A stretch of 64,000 nt of DNA from positions 23,120,503 to 23,184,502 of the forward strand of contig OZ022511.1 in assembly GCA_963989385.1 (NCBI GenBank), read 5' to 3'. Origin of the DNA: Ctena decussata (taxonomy: Eukaryota; Mollusca; Bivalvia; Lucinida; Lucinidae). Positions 11,956 to 22,239 of this stretch are shown here, one piece after another; within the stretch, counting starts at the first letter, position 1, and every line of letters starts with the position of its first letter. Position numbers and translations under genes: made by a program. Under the pieces are notes generated by a model. It searched no databases and was not told where the DNA came from. It saw only the letters and a list, made by a program, of their open reading frames with translations.

Positions 11956-12807
11956 AGGTGTTGATAATCACTGATTTTGGGCAAAAACAAAAATCTGCGT
12001 AATACGCTGAAAATACAACTGATCTTCCGAAAACGTAGCAGATGCCTTCTTTATGTTGTTTCTCGTAATTAAGAATCTCGAAATGCAGGATTTGTTTATG
12101 TTAAAAGTGTTTTTATAAGGAAAGATCAAAAGGTAATTTTCTGCACAGATATCTAAAAATAGTAAAATCGTTATTGAAAATATAATTAGTGCTGAGATTA
12201 CCTTGTTGCATTGCAAAGAGCGTCCTAGCAATTAAATTTTTCCAACTCTTTCACATATTATCCGGCTTAGCAGATAAAAAAATACGTAGCTTGTGTCCAA
12301 ATTATTTGTCAAAACACACAGGTAAGACTATTTTAACAAAGTTGAACAATTCCTATTACACACCTATCATCGTATCAATAATGTACTATTTATATTGTAG
12401 GTGTTATATAGGTATGCTTGCCTACCCTATATTTAATGAACGGATCCAGTGTACATGCCCCTTGTACATGGTTGAATATTTGGGAAAAAGCTACTGTTTT
12501 CATCCGGTCTACTTTACAATTTGAGAAAGAGTTGGAACAAATAATTGCTAGGATGCTCTTCATAATGCAGTAACGTACCTTCAGCGCTACGTAAATTTTC
12601 AATAATGATGTTATTGCTTTAGATTTCTGTGCAGAAAACATTCCTTTGATCTTTTCTTATAGAAATACCTTTTTAAGCAGCATGTACCTCTTTTTTGTAT
12701 TCTAAACTGTAGAGAACAACAAAAATAAGAAGTCTGCTAACTTTCAGGCAGATACGTTATATTTTATGGTTTTATGTAGATTTAGCATTTACCATAAACC
12801 ACCACCT
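11956..12807. mobile_element. ~850-bp fold-back element, second copy
   Basis: Same family as 8643-9506 and orthologous to 53379-54230 in block B, so it predates the duplication. Flanked by TA on both sides, with ends AGGTGKTGAT / CCACCACCT. Confidence 0.8.
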
Positions 12808-13858
12808 TAACGGTGTAACAGAGTGGGTTAAATCTTTGTGTTCACAGACGAATTAAGCACAAATTTTGCGTCGTGCGGCTCATACAATAATAGGTTTTTG
12901 TTCTATATTTATAAACTTACAGCAGACGCATTAGCCTGTCTGCAGCAGGAGTGAATTTTCAGACTGCATTGTCAACAGTATCAAAAGGAATCTATTAACT
13001 TTAAAGAAATGCTGGTTTTTGACTTCTGGAACTAGATTTTCTCAGATACAAAGAATAATCATGTTTCCATTTCGGTATAATTAGCTCGGTTCAATTACCG
13101 TCACTTTCCAAAGGCTAATTTCACCGACCGATATAACTTTTGGGATTTATTTACGTTTTTTGTTACATATTGATTCGTGGTGAATATAAAAATCTGAATA
13201 AAACCGTATAGCCCTCATATTGTCCATTATATAATATATATGGGAAACACCAACAACCAAACAAAACAATAGCTTCACACAGTCTAACAAGAAGAGAAAA
13301 TAATTTATTCTGAAATTCCTCTTGAAGACATAGCCACATCGGAGAAACGAATATAGCAGATTCGGTTTAATTGAATCTTTACATAAGCAGTAATGAATTA
13401 TTAAAACACCGCCCACGCCCCTACAATCGTCAGTACTACGGCTACATGGGTAGGAATTCTCTGGATAAGGGACAGACTTTCCATAAGAGGTGAGTTATAG
13501 CTTTGTAGAACTTAATAATTATGTAATATTCCCTGTCTAATGATTTTATAACACTTTTAGCTGTAATTTTGGATAATTTGTCAACTTCTGTCGTAATGAG
13601 ACTTCGTTAAAAGTTGTATATACTGTCATTAGACATAAAATTATGGGGAAGGATGTGAAAAGGGTGTGGTAATTAGACTGCAAACTGAATAGGAGGCGAG
13701 GTAAAAATATTAAGAAATGTGTCCTTGCTGACTTTGCTATATCTAGTGCCGCAAATTGAACACGAGTACTTGCATTCGTCGGTGTATACAATGCCTTATA
13801 CAGAACTGAAAAAAATAAAAGGAAAACAAAAGATCATTTTATCATTGAAGTACTTAAC

Positions 13859-14307
13859 TACGTAGTCTGGCCCATGTTCCTTCTTCTGAATGTATTCTCT
13901 GTTCTTGAAGGAACTCTTTTAAGATTTTAGTTTTACTTCACTGCAGGTGGTGATGTGCCGTGTGGCGGCCGTAAAACGTCTCCCCGTACGTCATTCATAG
14001 TGCAGATTTTATTTTCGTCCTTTGCGATCAGAGGATATATATTCTGAAAAATCTGAAATTTTAGATTGATTTAGACTCTTATTCTAGATCATCGTCTTTT
14101 TATATTATTTGCACCCTTTTTGATACTTGTCAGTCTTCGACTGCCCAATTAAAATTAAGAAATTTTAGTACGCTTTTCTCTGGTTTCGTCACCAGATATT
14201 GTCAGGATCACAGATGAGTCTTTATTAGCCGAAACTACGTAGTCTGGCCCATGTTCCTTCTTCTGAATGTATTCTCTGCTCTTGAAGGAACTCTTTTAAG
14301 ATTTTAA
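13859..14307 (+). mobile_element. Retrozyme-like insertion, 1.2 units, with hammerhead
   Basis: 449-bp insertion absent from block B, where 56113-56117 shows a single TTAAC. Here TTAAC flanks both ends (13854-13858, 14308-14312). It contains one full 377-base unit measured from ribozyme cleavage point to cleavage point (13868-14244), preceded by the tip of stem III and followed by 63 bases of the next unit. It has no open frame. The right end GATTTTAATT is the same as in the other copies. Unit size, hammerhead, partial tandem form and target duplication match the small non-coding retroelements called retrozymes in animals. Confidence 0.85.
14205..14250 (+). ncRNA. Hammerhead ribozyme, type I, degenerate copy
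   Basis: Stem I GGATCA/TGGCCC, core CAGATGA (14211-14217), stem II GTCT-TTATT-AGCC, GAA (14231-14233), stem III ACTACGTAGT (14234-14243), expected cleavage after C14244. The second core position is A instead of the invariant T, stem II has a T-C mismatch and stem I an A-C mismatch, so this copy is probably inactive. Confidence 0.8.
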
Positions 14308-14510
14308 TTAACATGTAATGTAGCTCTTACTTCGAATGCATCTGGGGATAACATATTAGTATACATAAGTATGAAGTTACAGCAAAACTAACGTATGTGG
14401 TTACACTTTCATGGGAAGCAACTCTTTTATTTTCATTTGCATGCATATTAGAATTATATCTTTTTAATATTGTTTTATAAAACCCAATTCAATCAATAAA
14501 TAAATGACCT

Positions 14511-14721
14511 GGGGCCGTATTCATCAAACGACTTAAGTGGTTGCTATGCTGTTGCTAAGGCCAAATTCCTATGAAGGAGATTCCCTACAATTATGGAATT
14601 TGCTCTGGAGGAAGACTGTTCCTCCAGACCAAATTTCATAGAGGTAGGGAATCTCCTTTATAGATATTTAGCCTTAGCAACAGCATAGCAACGACTTAAG
14701 TGGTTTTATGAATACGGTCCC
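14511..14721. mobile_element. Palindromic MITE (GGGGCCGTATTCAT ends), copy 1
   Basis: About 210-bp fold-back. The arm cttagcaacagcatagcaac recurs as its complement, and the centre is a hairpin around cctccagac. A second copy lies at 20268-20490. Block B lacks it, but its left flank differs too (see 56300-58110), so no clean target duplication can be called. Confidence 0.8.
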
Positions 14722-15150
14722 TGCTCGTTTTCTTACGCTTCAGTCTTCTAGTGTTTGTATTCCTCTTGAGTCCTCATTTTCTTCTAATTAACTGTGATGA
14801 ATTACTGATGAGCTAGAAGACTCCCACTTAGACCACACCAAAAGCTACTTGCATCACGATGGAAGCTAGGACGAGGGTTTAAGCTCTGTAAAGCCGGAGA
14901 AAGTCTCTTCCCAAGCTAGTTATGTATTAATGATTGTTCGAAGGCGTTGGTTCTGTTCTGGTTTATCTATGTTTCTTATGCCCGCATTTCTGATTAACAG
15001 ACGGGTTAGAAAAAGAAGTTTATATATAGGTAAAGGGTACGCCATAATCAGAAACCGTAGACAATGCACGACACACAGAGAAAGAGAAAAAGAGAAAAAG
15101 GACAAATACTGACGCGCAAAACAAACAAATACACAAAAAACAGAAAAACA

Positions 15151-16772
15151 GCCCCCTGTTCTATAGTTTTTTTGTTCGGAAAATGATAAATTCCGACGGA
15201 CCAACTTACCCCGTCGCAGATGGACCAAATTACCCCGACAATACCGCACTGTAAATCTTCACTCATGACGACCAAATTGCCATTGAATTTAGAAACAGCA
15301 AATGTGCACGAGTGAATACCATTGGTGATGAGCTTTCAGGAAATGTATAACATAAGCGTGTGATTCGATACGCAGCAAAAGCAAAAACAAAAGATTACAG
15401 ATGCAAGAAAGTTGCTTCATTGGTAAGAAATCGGGGTTTCTTCTCAATATTTTATATGCGCTCTCCAATCGCCATCATATTTTTGTTGCTGGTAAAATGT
15501 CATACATAAACTTTGAGACAATCTTCTTCGATAGCCAGAGAAAGAACTGTTGAATAATGACGCAGCTCTGAAAAATGCTGGACAGACTTTTATAAATGTA
15601 ACAAAAGCTGGAATGTTTTTATTTGTCACTGCGTTACAAAATTTAAGAACGATGCAAAAGCGCATAACATTTTAATTTATTGTTCAATGTATTTTATCCT
15701 AATTTTGCATATATAATACAAATAGATAATGTACATTTCGGAAGTTTGCTTTTGGTAGAGATCACAGAATACAGACAAGTGTAACAATTTGGTATCAAAT
15801 TTGCATTTTGTTACAAAATTTTAGACCTCAGATTTTCTAATTTCTTTCAATATTCGTAAAGAACAAAGTAATTTTTCTTGTGTTGCTCATAGCTTCTGTA
15901 CAAGTACATTTGAAACTCGCAAAAATATTTTCAAAATTATTTTTCCGATACAATTGATACTGCCCGAAGAGACCATCCCTGCAATTTTGACGTAAATTTT
16001 TATCAGTGTTACACCTTTTTTTCTGTTAAGTATAATTTCTGCAGATGGCGATTGATGAATAATAAATAATAAAATGGGTATGGAGTTAAATGAAAAAAAA
16101 AACGTTCTTTCCCTTAAGTAAGCCGATTCGCTCAGGAACTAATTTCAACAGTTCTATGTAGCAGTCCTTCCAGTATGCCCACCGTGCCGACTTTAATTGT
16201 AACCAAGTTACACGCATTTTGGAGAAGACAAAAGCCGTTTTGTGCCCACGTGAGGATCAGAAAGCCAAATTTGATTGATTTGCGAACAAAATAAATACCA
16301 ATTTATGATTTGAAAACATTTTATGGCGTAAAAAGTGTCATAATTCTCGTTTGCGTTCATCCATCAACCTTTACAATAGCGGAGATAACTATAACAGATA
16401 CTGTGGCATCGTCGCTGCAAACCTAGATTTATCTTGTATTCGCTTCACTAATTTTTTAAGTCATTGTTTAAGATGATTTTTCGGATTAATGTTCTGGCCT
16501 TTGGTGTAAAACAATAAAACGTATTTACGATACTCATTCAGATAAAAACATTTAAATAAATCTTTTTGTCCGTGGCCGCAAACTGTTTTTCAATTATTCT
16601 AAATTCTAAAATCAAATGCACTTCCAGCCAGACTTTCTCTAGTTTAATGTATTGTCACTGAGAACAAAAGCTAATAAAACACAAACCATTTGCCTCACCA
16701 CCCTCAGACATTGTTTTACAAATGTTTACATTACCCCCACTCACCCTGTTTCTTGTGCGTACTGAGCAGAGT
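15151..16772. other. AT-rich intergenic sequence
   Basis: Unique to the spacer between the duplicated blocks. No gene, tandem repeat or convincing inverted repeat noticed. Confidence 0.5.
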
Positions 16773-16783
16773 ACATCACATTC

Positions 16784-17057
16784 GCCGGGCCGGGTAGCGC
16801 AATCGGTAGGGCACCTGACTCGTAAGTCAGAGGTCCTGGGTTCGAATCCCGGTCTGGCCACATACTTTCGTTTCTCCTTCCGCTGATTCAAGAAGGGTAG
16901 TTGTCAGTTACTGGCAAAATTATGTGCACTTAGTACTGGTTAACCGCTTAGGAGGTCTAAGCCTGCCCAGGAATAGTGTGGTTAGGTTAACTGACCGTCC
17001 CGACATGACCTTAGTTGTTTACCGTGGACGTTAAGCATCAAATCAACCAACCAACCA
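16784..17057 (+). mobile_element. tRNA-derived SINE, full-length copy
   Basis: Head with box A TAGCGCAATCGG (16795-16806) and box B GGTTCGAATCC (16839-16849), a non-tRNA body, and a 3' tail of (CCAA)n. Flanked by a perfect 11-bp duplication ACATCACATTC (16773-16783, 17058-17068). The head is Thr-like (CGT in the loop), but the anticodon arm does not give a regular 7-base loop on a 5-bp stem. The body ending ..gtggacgttaagcatcaaa is a pattern I associate with widespread molluscan SINEs; the family name is not certain. Confidence 0.92.
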
Positions 17058-17154
17058 ACATCACATTCTGGAGAAATACCCCTAAAACACTGCCGATTTG
17101 CATATATCCCCTTTTGATACTCAAACACATACCTTTAAAAATAATTCACAAATG

Positions 17155-17465
17155 GGTAACCATGGATTTTTTATCAATATTTCACAAAGAAAGCCAGGTC
17201 TGTTCTCAACACTGTGAGCAAAAACTAAATGAAACATAACTATTTGCGTCGCTATCCTCAGAAACTGTTGTTTATTTTTTCTTCTTATTTTTACATTAAC
17301 CCACCCACCCATTGTTTCTTGTGCTTAACAGTGAAATACTGACATGAGCACATATATCCATAACGCATACCTTTAGAAAAAAAAAACATTTGCTAAAAGG
17401 GGCCATTACCATGGATTTTTTCAGTATTTCACAAAGAAAACCAGGCCTGATCTCAACAGGAAACC
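17155..17465. repeat. Pair of direct repeats
   Basis: A ~53-bp segment starting ACCATGGATTTTTT occurs at 17159-17213 and again at 17409-17462, with weaker similarity around it (aacacataccttt/aacgcatacctttag). This is an old tandem duplication of about 250 bp with no coding function evident. Confidence 0.7.
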
Positions 17466-17891
17466 GTCTACTGTGACAATGAAAAACCACACTCTCCTTA
17501 ACAATATAAGCTATCATAATTTTGGAGCCTACTCAAGCTGAAAGAATTAACATTCCTGCAAGTGTACAATTTATATAGTCAAATGCCTCATTTAGTTATT
17601 GCAACTATGCTATTTTAACTCTCTACCTAAAGGTAGGATTTTTCTGACCACTGCAAATACGTTACTGCCTCCGAGACCTTATTTCTAATTGGTAGACTAT
17701 ATGCAATTAACGTTGACGTATACACACAAATCATCACTACCCGTACAAGCTTGAAATCTCAACGTCCAAATTGATTTGGATTTCTTAACGTCATGCAGGT
17801 CCGTTAGCAAAACAGACAAATTCTGGAAAAAAAGAAGTGTAATAGACCTCTAGTATTAGTATGTGTCGTCAATTATTATTCAAACCACACC

Positions 17892-17893
<2 letters not shown>

Positions 17894-17935
<42 letters not shown>
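17894..17935. repeat. (AG)n microsatellite
   Basis: Perfect AG dinucleotide run. Confidence 0.95.
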
Positions 17936-17938
<3 letters not shown>

Positions 17939-18149
17939 ATCCTCATGAAGGCACTTTAGGTGAAGTTAAAAGGAAAATAAATGCCGCTTTCCTTTCTGGG
18001 ATAAAAGATTATTTATTCCACTACAAGTACGGGTATGTTGATGCTTGCGCTAGATGCATGATATAAAAGTCAATATTCCTAGTTACATCGCTCAGAAAAA
18101 GGAGGAAACCCCAAAACATAAAAAATCCGACTCTGGTTTTGATCTATGG

Positions 18150-18430
18150 ATAACCATACAATACTGGCTTTGAAAATGTATAATGGTTCTAGTCCGCTTT
18201 GATTTATAAACCGTTAGACAACTTTACTAACGATTCATGGTTTTACATTAATGAGCAAACTGACACGTTTTGTGAATAAACTAGATTTAAAAGTAACATA
18301 TTTGGAATCTATCATTTGTTTACTAAGACTGATGAACTATAAATCAGATGCAAATGGTGTTAACATTTGATTTAATTTTCATTTTCTGTTCAGTCAATAA
18401 AGTTAGTTAATGAAAAAGAAAAAAACAAAA
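18150..18430. repeat. Diverged third copy of part of the duplicated block
   Basis: 18301-18420 resembles 6420-6540 (tttggaat.., aagactgat..actataa, catttgattta, tcattttct.ttcagtca), much more diverged than A versus B. It points to an older duplication or a dispersed repeat shared by all three. Confidence 0.5.
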
Positions 18431-18683
18431 TACTTTGTGGCGGCCGTAAAACGTCTCCCCGTATTTCATCTGTAGTTCAGAATATATTTTATTTACATCC
18501 TTTGAGAATAGAGGATAGATTCTGAGAAATCTAGAATTCGAGATCAATTTAGACTATTATTCTAGATCATCGTCTTATATATTGTTTGGATCCTTTAAAT
18601 TAATCAGTCTTTGAATCGACTGCCCAATTAAAATTAAGAAATTACAGTATGCTTTTTTCTGGTTTCGTCACCAGATATTGTTA

Positions 18684-18729
18684 GGGTCGCTGACGAGGCT
18701 TTATTAGCCGAAACTACGTGGTCTGGCCT
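18684..18729 (+). ncRNA. Hammerhead ribozyme, type I, core intact
   Basis: Stem I GGGTCG (18684-18689) with TGGCCT (18724-18729), using three wobble pairs. Core CTGACGA (18690-18696). Stem II GGCT/AGCC with TTATT loop (18697-18709). GAA (18710-18712). Stem III ACTACGTGGT (18713-18722). Cleavage expected after C18723. All strictly conserved core positions are present. Stem III of 3-4 bp is very short, as in the animal and satellite hammerheads that are known to work best as dimers. Confidence 0.9.
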
Positions 18730-19068
18730 ATGTTCCTACTTCTGTATGTATTCTCTGCTCTTGGAGGAACTTTTTTTAAGATTTTAATTTTACCTCACTG
18801 CAGCTGGTGTTGTGCCGTTTGGCGGCCGTAAAACGTCTCCCCGTACATCATCCATAGTGCAGATTATATTTTATTTTCTTCCTTTGAGATCAGAGGATAT
18901 ATTCTGAGATATCTGAAATTCTAGACTGATTTATACCCGTATTCTAAACCATTGTTTTATATATTATTTGGACCCTTTTTGATACTAATCAGTCATTGAA
19001 TCGACTGTCCAATTAAGAGTTAGAAATTACAGTATGCTTTTCTCTGGTTTCGTCACCAGATATTATCA

Positions 19069-19114
19069 GGGTCACTGAAGAGTCTTTATTAGCCGAAACT
19101 ACGTAGTCTGGCCC
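19069..19114 (+). ncRNA. Hammerhead ribozyme, type I, near intact
   Basis: Stem I GGGTCA/TGGCCC (six pairs, one wobble). Core CTGAAGA (19075-19081). Stem II GTCT-TTATT-AGCC with one T-C mismatch. GAA (19095-19097). Stem III ACTACGTAGT. Cleavage after C19108. The core is intact, so activity may be only reduced. Confidence 0.88.
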
Positions 19115-19811
19115 ATGTTCATTCTTGTGAACCTATTCTCTACTCTTGAAGGGACTCTTTTAGATTTAAATTAAACACCAAGCTGATCAGCTAAATGTCG
19201 AAGAATAGGCTAGATACAGAGCAAGAAGTACCACCATAGAACAGATCTTAAACCTCAGAACCCTTCGTGCAAAGTACCTTCAACATCCGCAGAAAATTTA
19301 TCATGTCTTCATAGAGATTTTGTAATGACAGGGTTTTCTTGTTTAGTTTAAAGAGGATAGGGAAATATGTGTGGTTTAACATCAGCAATGCTGTTGACCT
19401 TAAATTTTTTTCTGCTTATTTTTCTCAACAATTACTGTTTTACGGAGTATCCTTACCGTTACAGTGCATTTGACATCATTTCTTTTATTAAAACACATAT
19501 TATTAACTTGTCTATAAGTCGCAATGGAATTGTATCTCTATGAAGTAATAATCAACGCTTATTATCTCTTAGAAACGAGAAAAGAAATGTAAATGATGGG
19601 TTTTCCTAAAAAAGTTTAGTCTGATAATAAATCCAATTTTAAAGGTTTTATAGGTTATTTCTACCATACTCAGCATTATGTATCAACACAAATTCATATT
19701 CTGTGCAGAAGGTTTGGACTTTGAAAAGCCACGAAATTTTTAAGGTACACACCATCTTCTTTTAAAGCTTGAAGTTGTTAGCTCTGAAAAGTAAGAAAAT
19801 ACATTTGATGG

Positions 19812-20085
19812 GACTTTAATGAGTAAATAGGAGAATTCTCTGGAACTGACTAAATTCAATCCCAGATCCCACCCGAGACACCATGTGGGAGAAAAGACAT
19901 CACAAAGTTAGTCACCACCATAGACAGCATAAACGGCAGCTATGTGAACAACCATTTCTCACGTAAGTGGTCAACATCACACACAATATAAAACACATAA
20001 AACAATCAAGAAGATCCAAAACAGAAGTGCCGCCTCGGCACGGCCAGTAAAGAAATTACTGTCTGGCTTAACCGGTTTGCGGTCG
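19812..20085 (-). mobile_element. Retroelement non-coding remnant
   Basis: Shares the order of motifs of the 3' region at 62152-63353 (ggaactgactaaattcaat..ccc, aagtggtcaaca, agaagtgccgcctcggcacgg). Strongly decayed; no coding sequence. Confidence 0.5.
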
Positions 20086-20267
20086 CGACCATCCCTAGCC
20101 CTTGTTTCTGTTTTGGTTCATCAGACACTTAGTTGTTCGATTTGCTTGGAGATTCCTAGCTTATAAATTTTAGAAACACAGAAAATAAAATTAAAACTGA
20201 GATAAAACAAACATGAGGACTCACAGAAATAGGCACACCGAAATTTCGGAGCAGAAAAAACCTACCA

Positions 20268-20490
20268 GGGGACGTATTCATAAAGCCACTTAAGCGGTTG
20301 CTATGCTGTTGCTAAGGCTAAATATCTAAAAAGGAGATTCCCTACAACTATGAAATTTGGTGTGGAGGAACAGTCTTTGTAAGACTGTTCCTCTAGAGCA
20401 AATTTAATAGTTGTAGGGAATCTCCTTCAAAGAAATTTAGCCTTAGCAACAGCATAGCAACGACTTAAGTCGCTTTATGAATACGGCCCC
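20268..20490. mobile_element. Palindromic MITE (GGGGCCGTATTCAT family), copy 2
   Basis: 223-bp fold-back with arms ggttgctatgctgttgctaa and complement, and inner arms ggagattccctacaactatg and complement around a central hairpin. Same family as 14511-14721. Confidence 0.85.
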
Positions 20491-20575
20491 AGCTAAACGA
20501 GGGTGGGCCCGACCCAAGACGTACCAGTAAGAATGTCAGTACGTCAGGCGCCATTGAACCTTTCCATCAAGATAT

Positions 20576-20811
20576 GAGCCGCGACACGAGAAAACCAACA
20601 ATGTGGTTGTGCGCCCAGCGCAGACTCAGATCAGCCTGGGCACCCGCCCAGTCTGATCAGAGTCCTCCCTAAGCGCTTAAAAGGACGCTAAGGGTCTAAG
20701 CTACCTTCATGCGGGCAGCGAAGACTCTGATCAGACTGGGCGAATGCCCAGGCTGATCTGAGTTTACGCTGTGCGCAAAACCACATTGTTGGTTTTCTCG
20801 TGTCGCGGCTC
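20576..20811. mobile_element. Palindromic MITE (GAGCCGCGACACG), copy 3
   Basis: 236 bp, flanked by ATAT (20572-20575, 20812-20815). Arms nearly complete complements of each other. Confidence 0.92.
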
Positions 20812-21960
20812 ATATATCTCAGGCAAAATTCAGACTGAAGGAGCCCATCCCTCTCCAGGCTATATATGTTGACCAGTAATCCACGATTATTGTATGGGTG
20901 GCCTTGGTCACGAACACATGCCGTTGATTCAAAGACTTTTCCCGCGCTGGCAGTTGCCTTCTTCTAGGAAGACTTCCGCCCAGTGATGTTGAGTTAACAC
21001 CAATCCATAGCAACCAATTGGGTTGGGAGACTCATAGAGCTGGGAGTGTCTTATTTCCTCCAATCAAGTCAAGGAATGCTCATATCAGACGACGCAAGCT
21101 GTATACACCGATTATAGGTAGGGACGACAGAGGCACTGTTACAATGAAAGGGAAAATATTTAATCCCGTTTGCATCCTTTGAGCGTCGTATTTTTATTTT
21201 GAAGTGTCCTATTTTTGTTTTTTTTGTTTTTTTGTTTTACTACTGATAAAAAGTTTTCAAGGATTTCTGTGATGTAGGACGGATTTGCATAAAACTACTA
21301 AAAACGAGCTATCCATGCAGCTGTGCTACAATTTCTTGTTTCAGTTTTTTATTGGAGTCACGATGTAGGTTGGTTGCAATATAGGTGGCGCCTATTTCAT
21401 ATTATTATTTACGAGCTTGGACTTATAATTTGGGTAATTTGACCACTTTAAGATTTCCCAGTAATGTTTTACTGGCCAGTTCTAAAACAGTGCTTGCGTT
21501 GTGGGTTATCTATGTTATTTTTCGTTTTCCCGTTTATCCATAGTCTCCAAAAGTCTCTATTTATCTTTCAGTTTGTTTGTTCTCTTTCATTCTGATACAA
21601 GTCTTACGTATGATGAAAATAGAAATTACGTAAAAGTTTCCATATGCCTATACTATTCATGACTGGAAAAGGCTACCTGGCACCTACCTGGCAAAGAGCT
21701 GGTCGTTTTAATATTCATTAGCATATTCGTCCTACTTGTGCTGCTACTTCATGTAACTATTTCCCATTGGGTGTCGAGGGTAGGATGTTGACTCAGATTG
21801 TATCAGTTCCTGTCATTGCCCATTTACACTATTTGGTCTGGATAAGCCTTGATATGATGTTGAGATTAAAGCGTTCATCAAATATTCAATATATATGATA
21901 TCACGCTTTCTAGTAGATCAGAGTTAAATCACGTGATGCTGACAATACTTTTGATTGCAT
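20812..21960. other. Intergenic sequence
   Basis: AT-rich, with a T-rich tract at about 21212-21240. No gene or structured repeat recognised. Confidence 0.5.
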
Positions 21961-22238
21961 GATTTGTGAGGCATGGTCTAAAGTGTTGGCATATGCGGCA
22001 ATAGGAATTGAATTTGATGTCAAAACCTTGTCTTCTACAATATAAGCGATTCAAAGAATTCAATTATATCTCTTTTTACACAAATAAATAAATAAATAAG
22101 ATTTGTGAGACATGGTCTAAAGTGTTGGCATATGCGGTAATATGAATTGAATATGATGTCAAAACCTTGTCTTCTAAAATATAAGCGATTCACAGAATTC
22201 AATTATATCTCTGTTTACACAAATAAATAAATAAATGA
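21961..22238. repeat. Tandem duplication, 139-bp unit
   Basis: The units 21961-22099 and 22100-22238 both start GATTTGTGAG and end in (AATA)n, differing at only a handful of positions. The AAATA runs at both unit ends probably promoted the duplication. Confidence 0.93.
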
Positions 22239-22239
22239 T

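Larger units (their letters stand above)
1..15150 (+). repeat. Segmental duplication, block A
   Basis: This block matches 43041-58557 in the same orientation and order, including non-coding landmarks such as the tRNA-like repeats, the GT microsatellite and the fold-back at 5836. In the first 240 bases I see roughly 6-8 substitutions plus small homopolymer indels, so the copies are recent. Homology starts at the window edge, so the true left end is unknown. On the right it fades after the purine-rich stretch at 15075-15150. A-only sequence includes 1151-1378, 4053-4143, 7331-9558, 10697-11627, 13859-14307 and probably 14511-14721. No host gene is recognised inside the block. Confidence 0.93.
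18436..19170 (+). mobile_element. Retrozyme-like tandem array, about 1.9 units
   Basis: Contains the 3' 288 bases of one unit (18436-18723), a complete 385-base unit (18724-19108, cleavage point to cleavage point) and 62 bases of a third. Each unit has gtggcggccgtaaaacgtct, a conserved hairpin TCTGGT-TTCGTC-ACCAGA, then a hammerhead. The array ends at a TTTAAATT variant of the GATTTTAATT end seen at 14307 and 41966. There is no open reading frame. A target duplication could not be defined with confidence here. Confidence 0.85.

Noticed and set aside
13859..14307. TTAA-flanked piggyBac-type element
   Set aside because: The duplication is five bases (TTAAC) and the ends are not inverted repeats. 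The ribozyme and fixed 3' end fit a retroelement better.
14806..14830. CTGATGAG motif (and at 58203) that resembles a hammerhead core
   Set aside because: Neither copy gives a consistent stem II ending in GAA with a stem III, and the pairing differs between the two duplicated blocks.
16784..16860. Functional tRNA-Thr gene
   Set aside because: The anticodon arm does not form a regular 5-bp stem with 7-base loop, no acceptor stem closes, and the sequence continues into a SINE body with target duplications.
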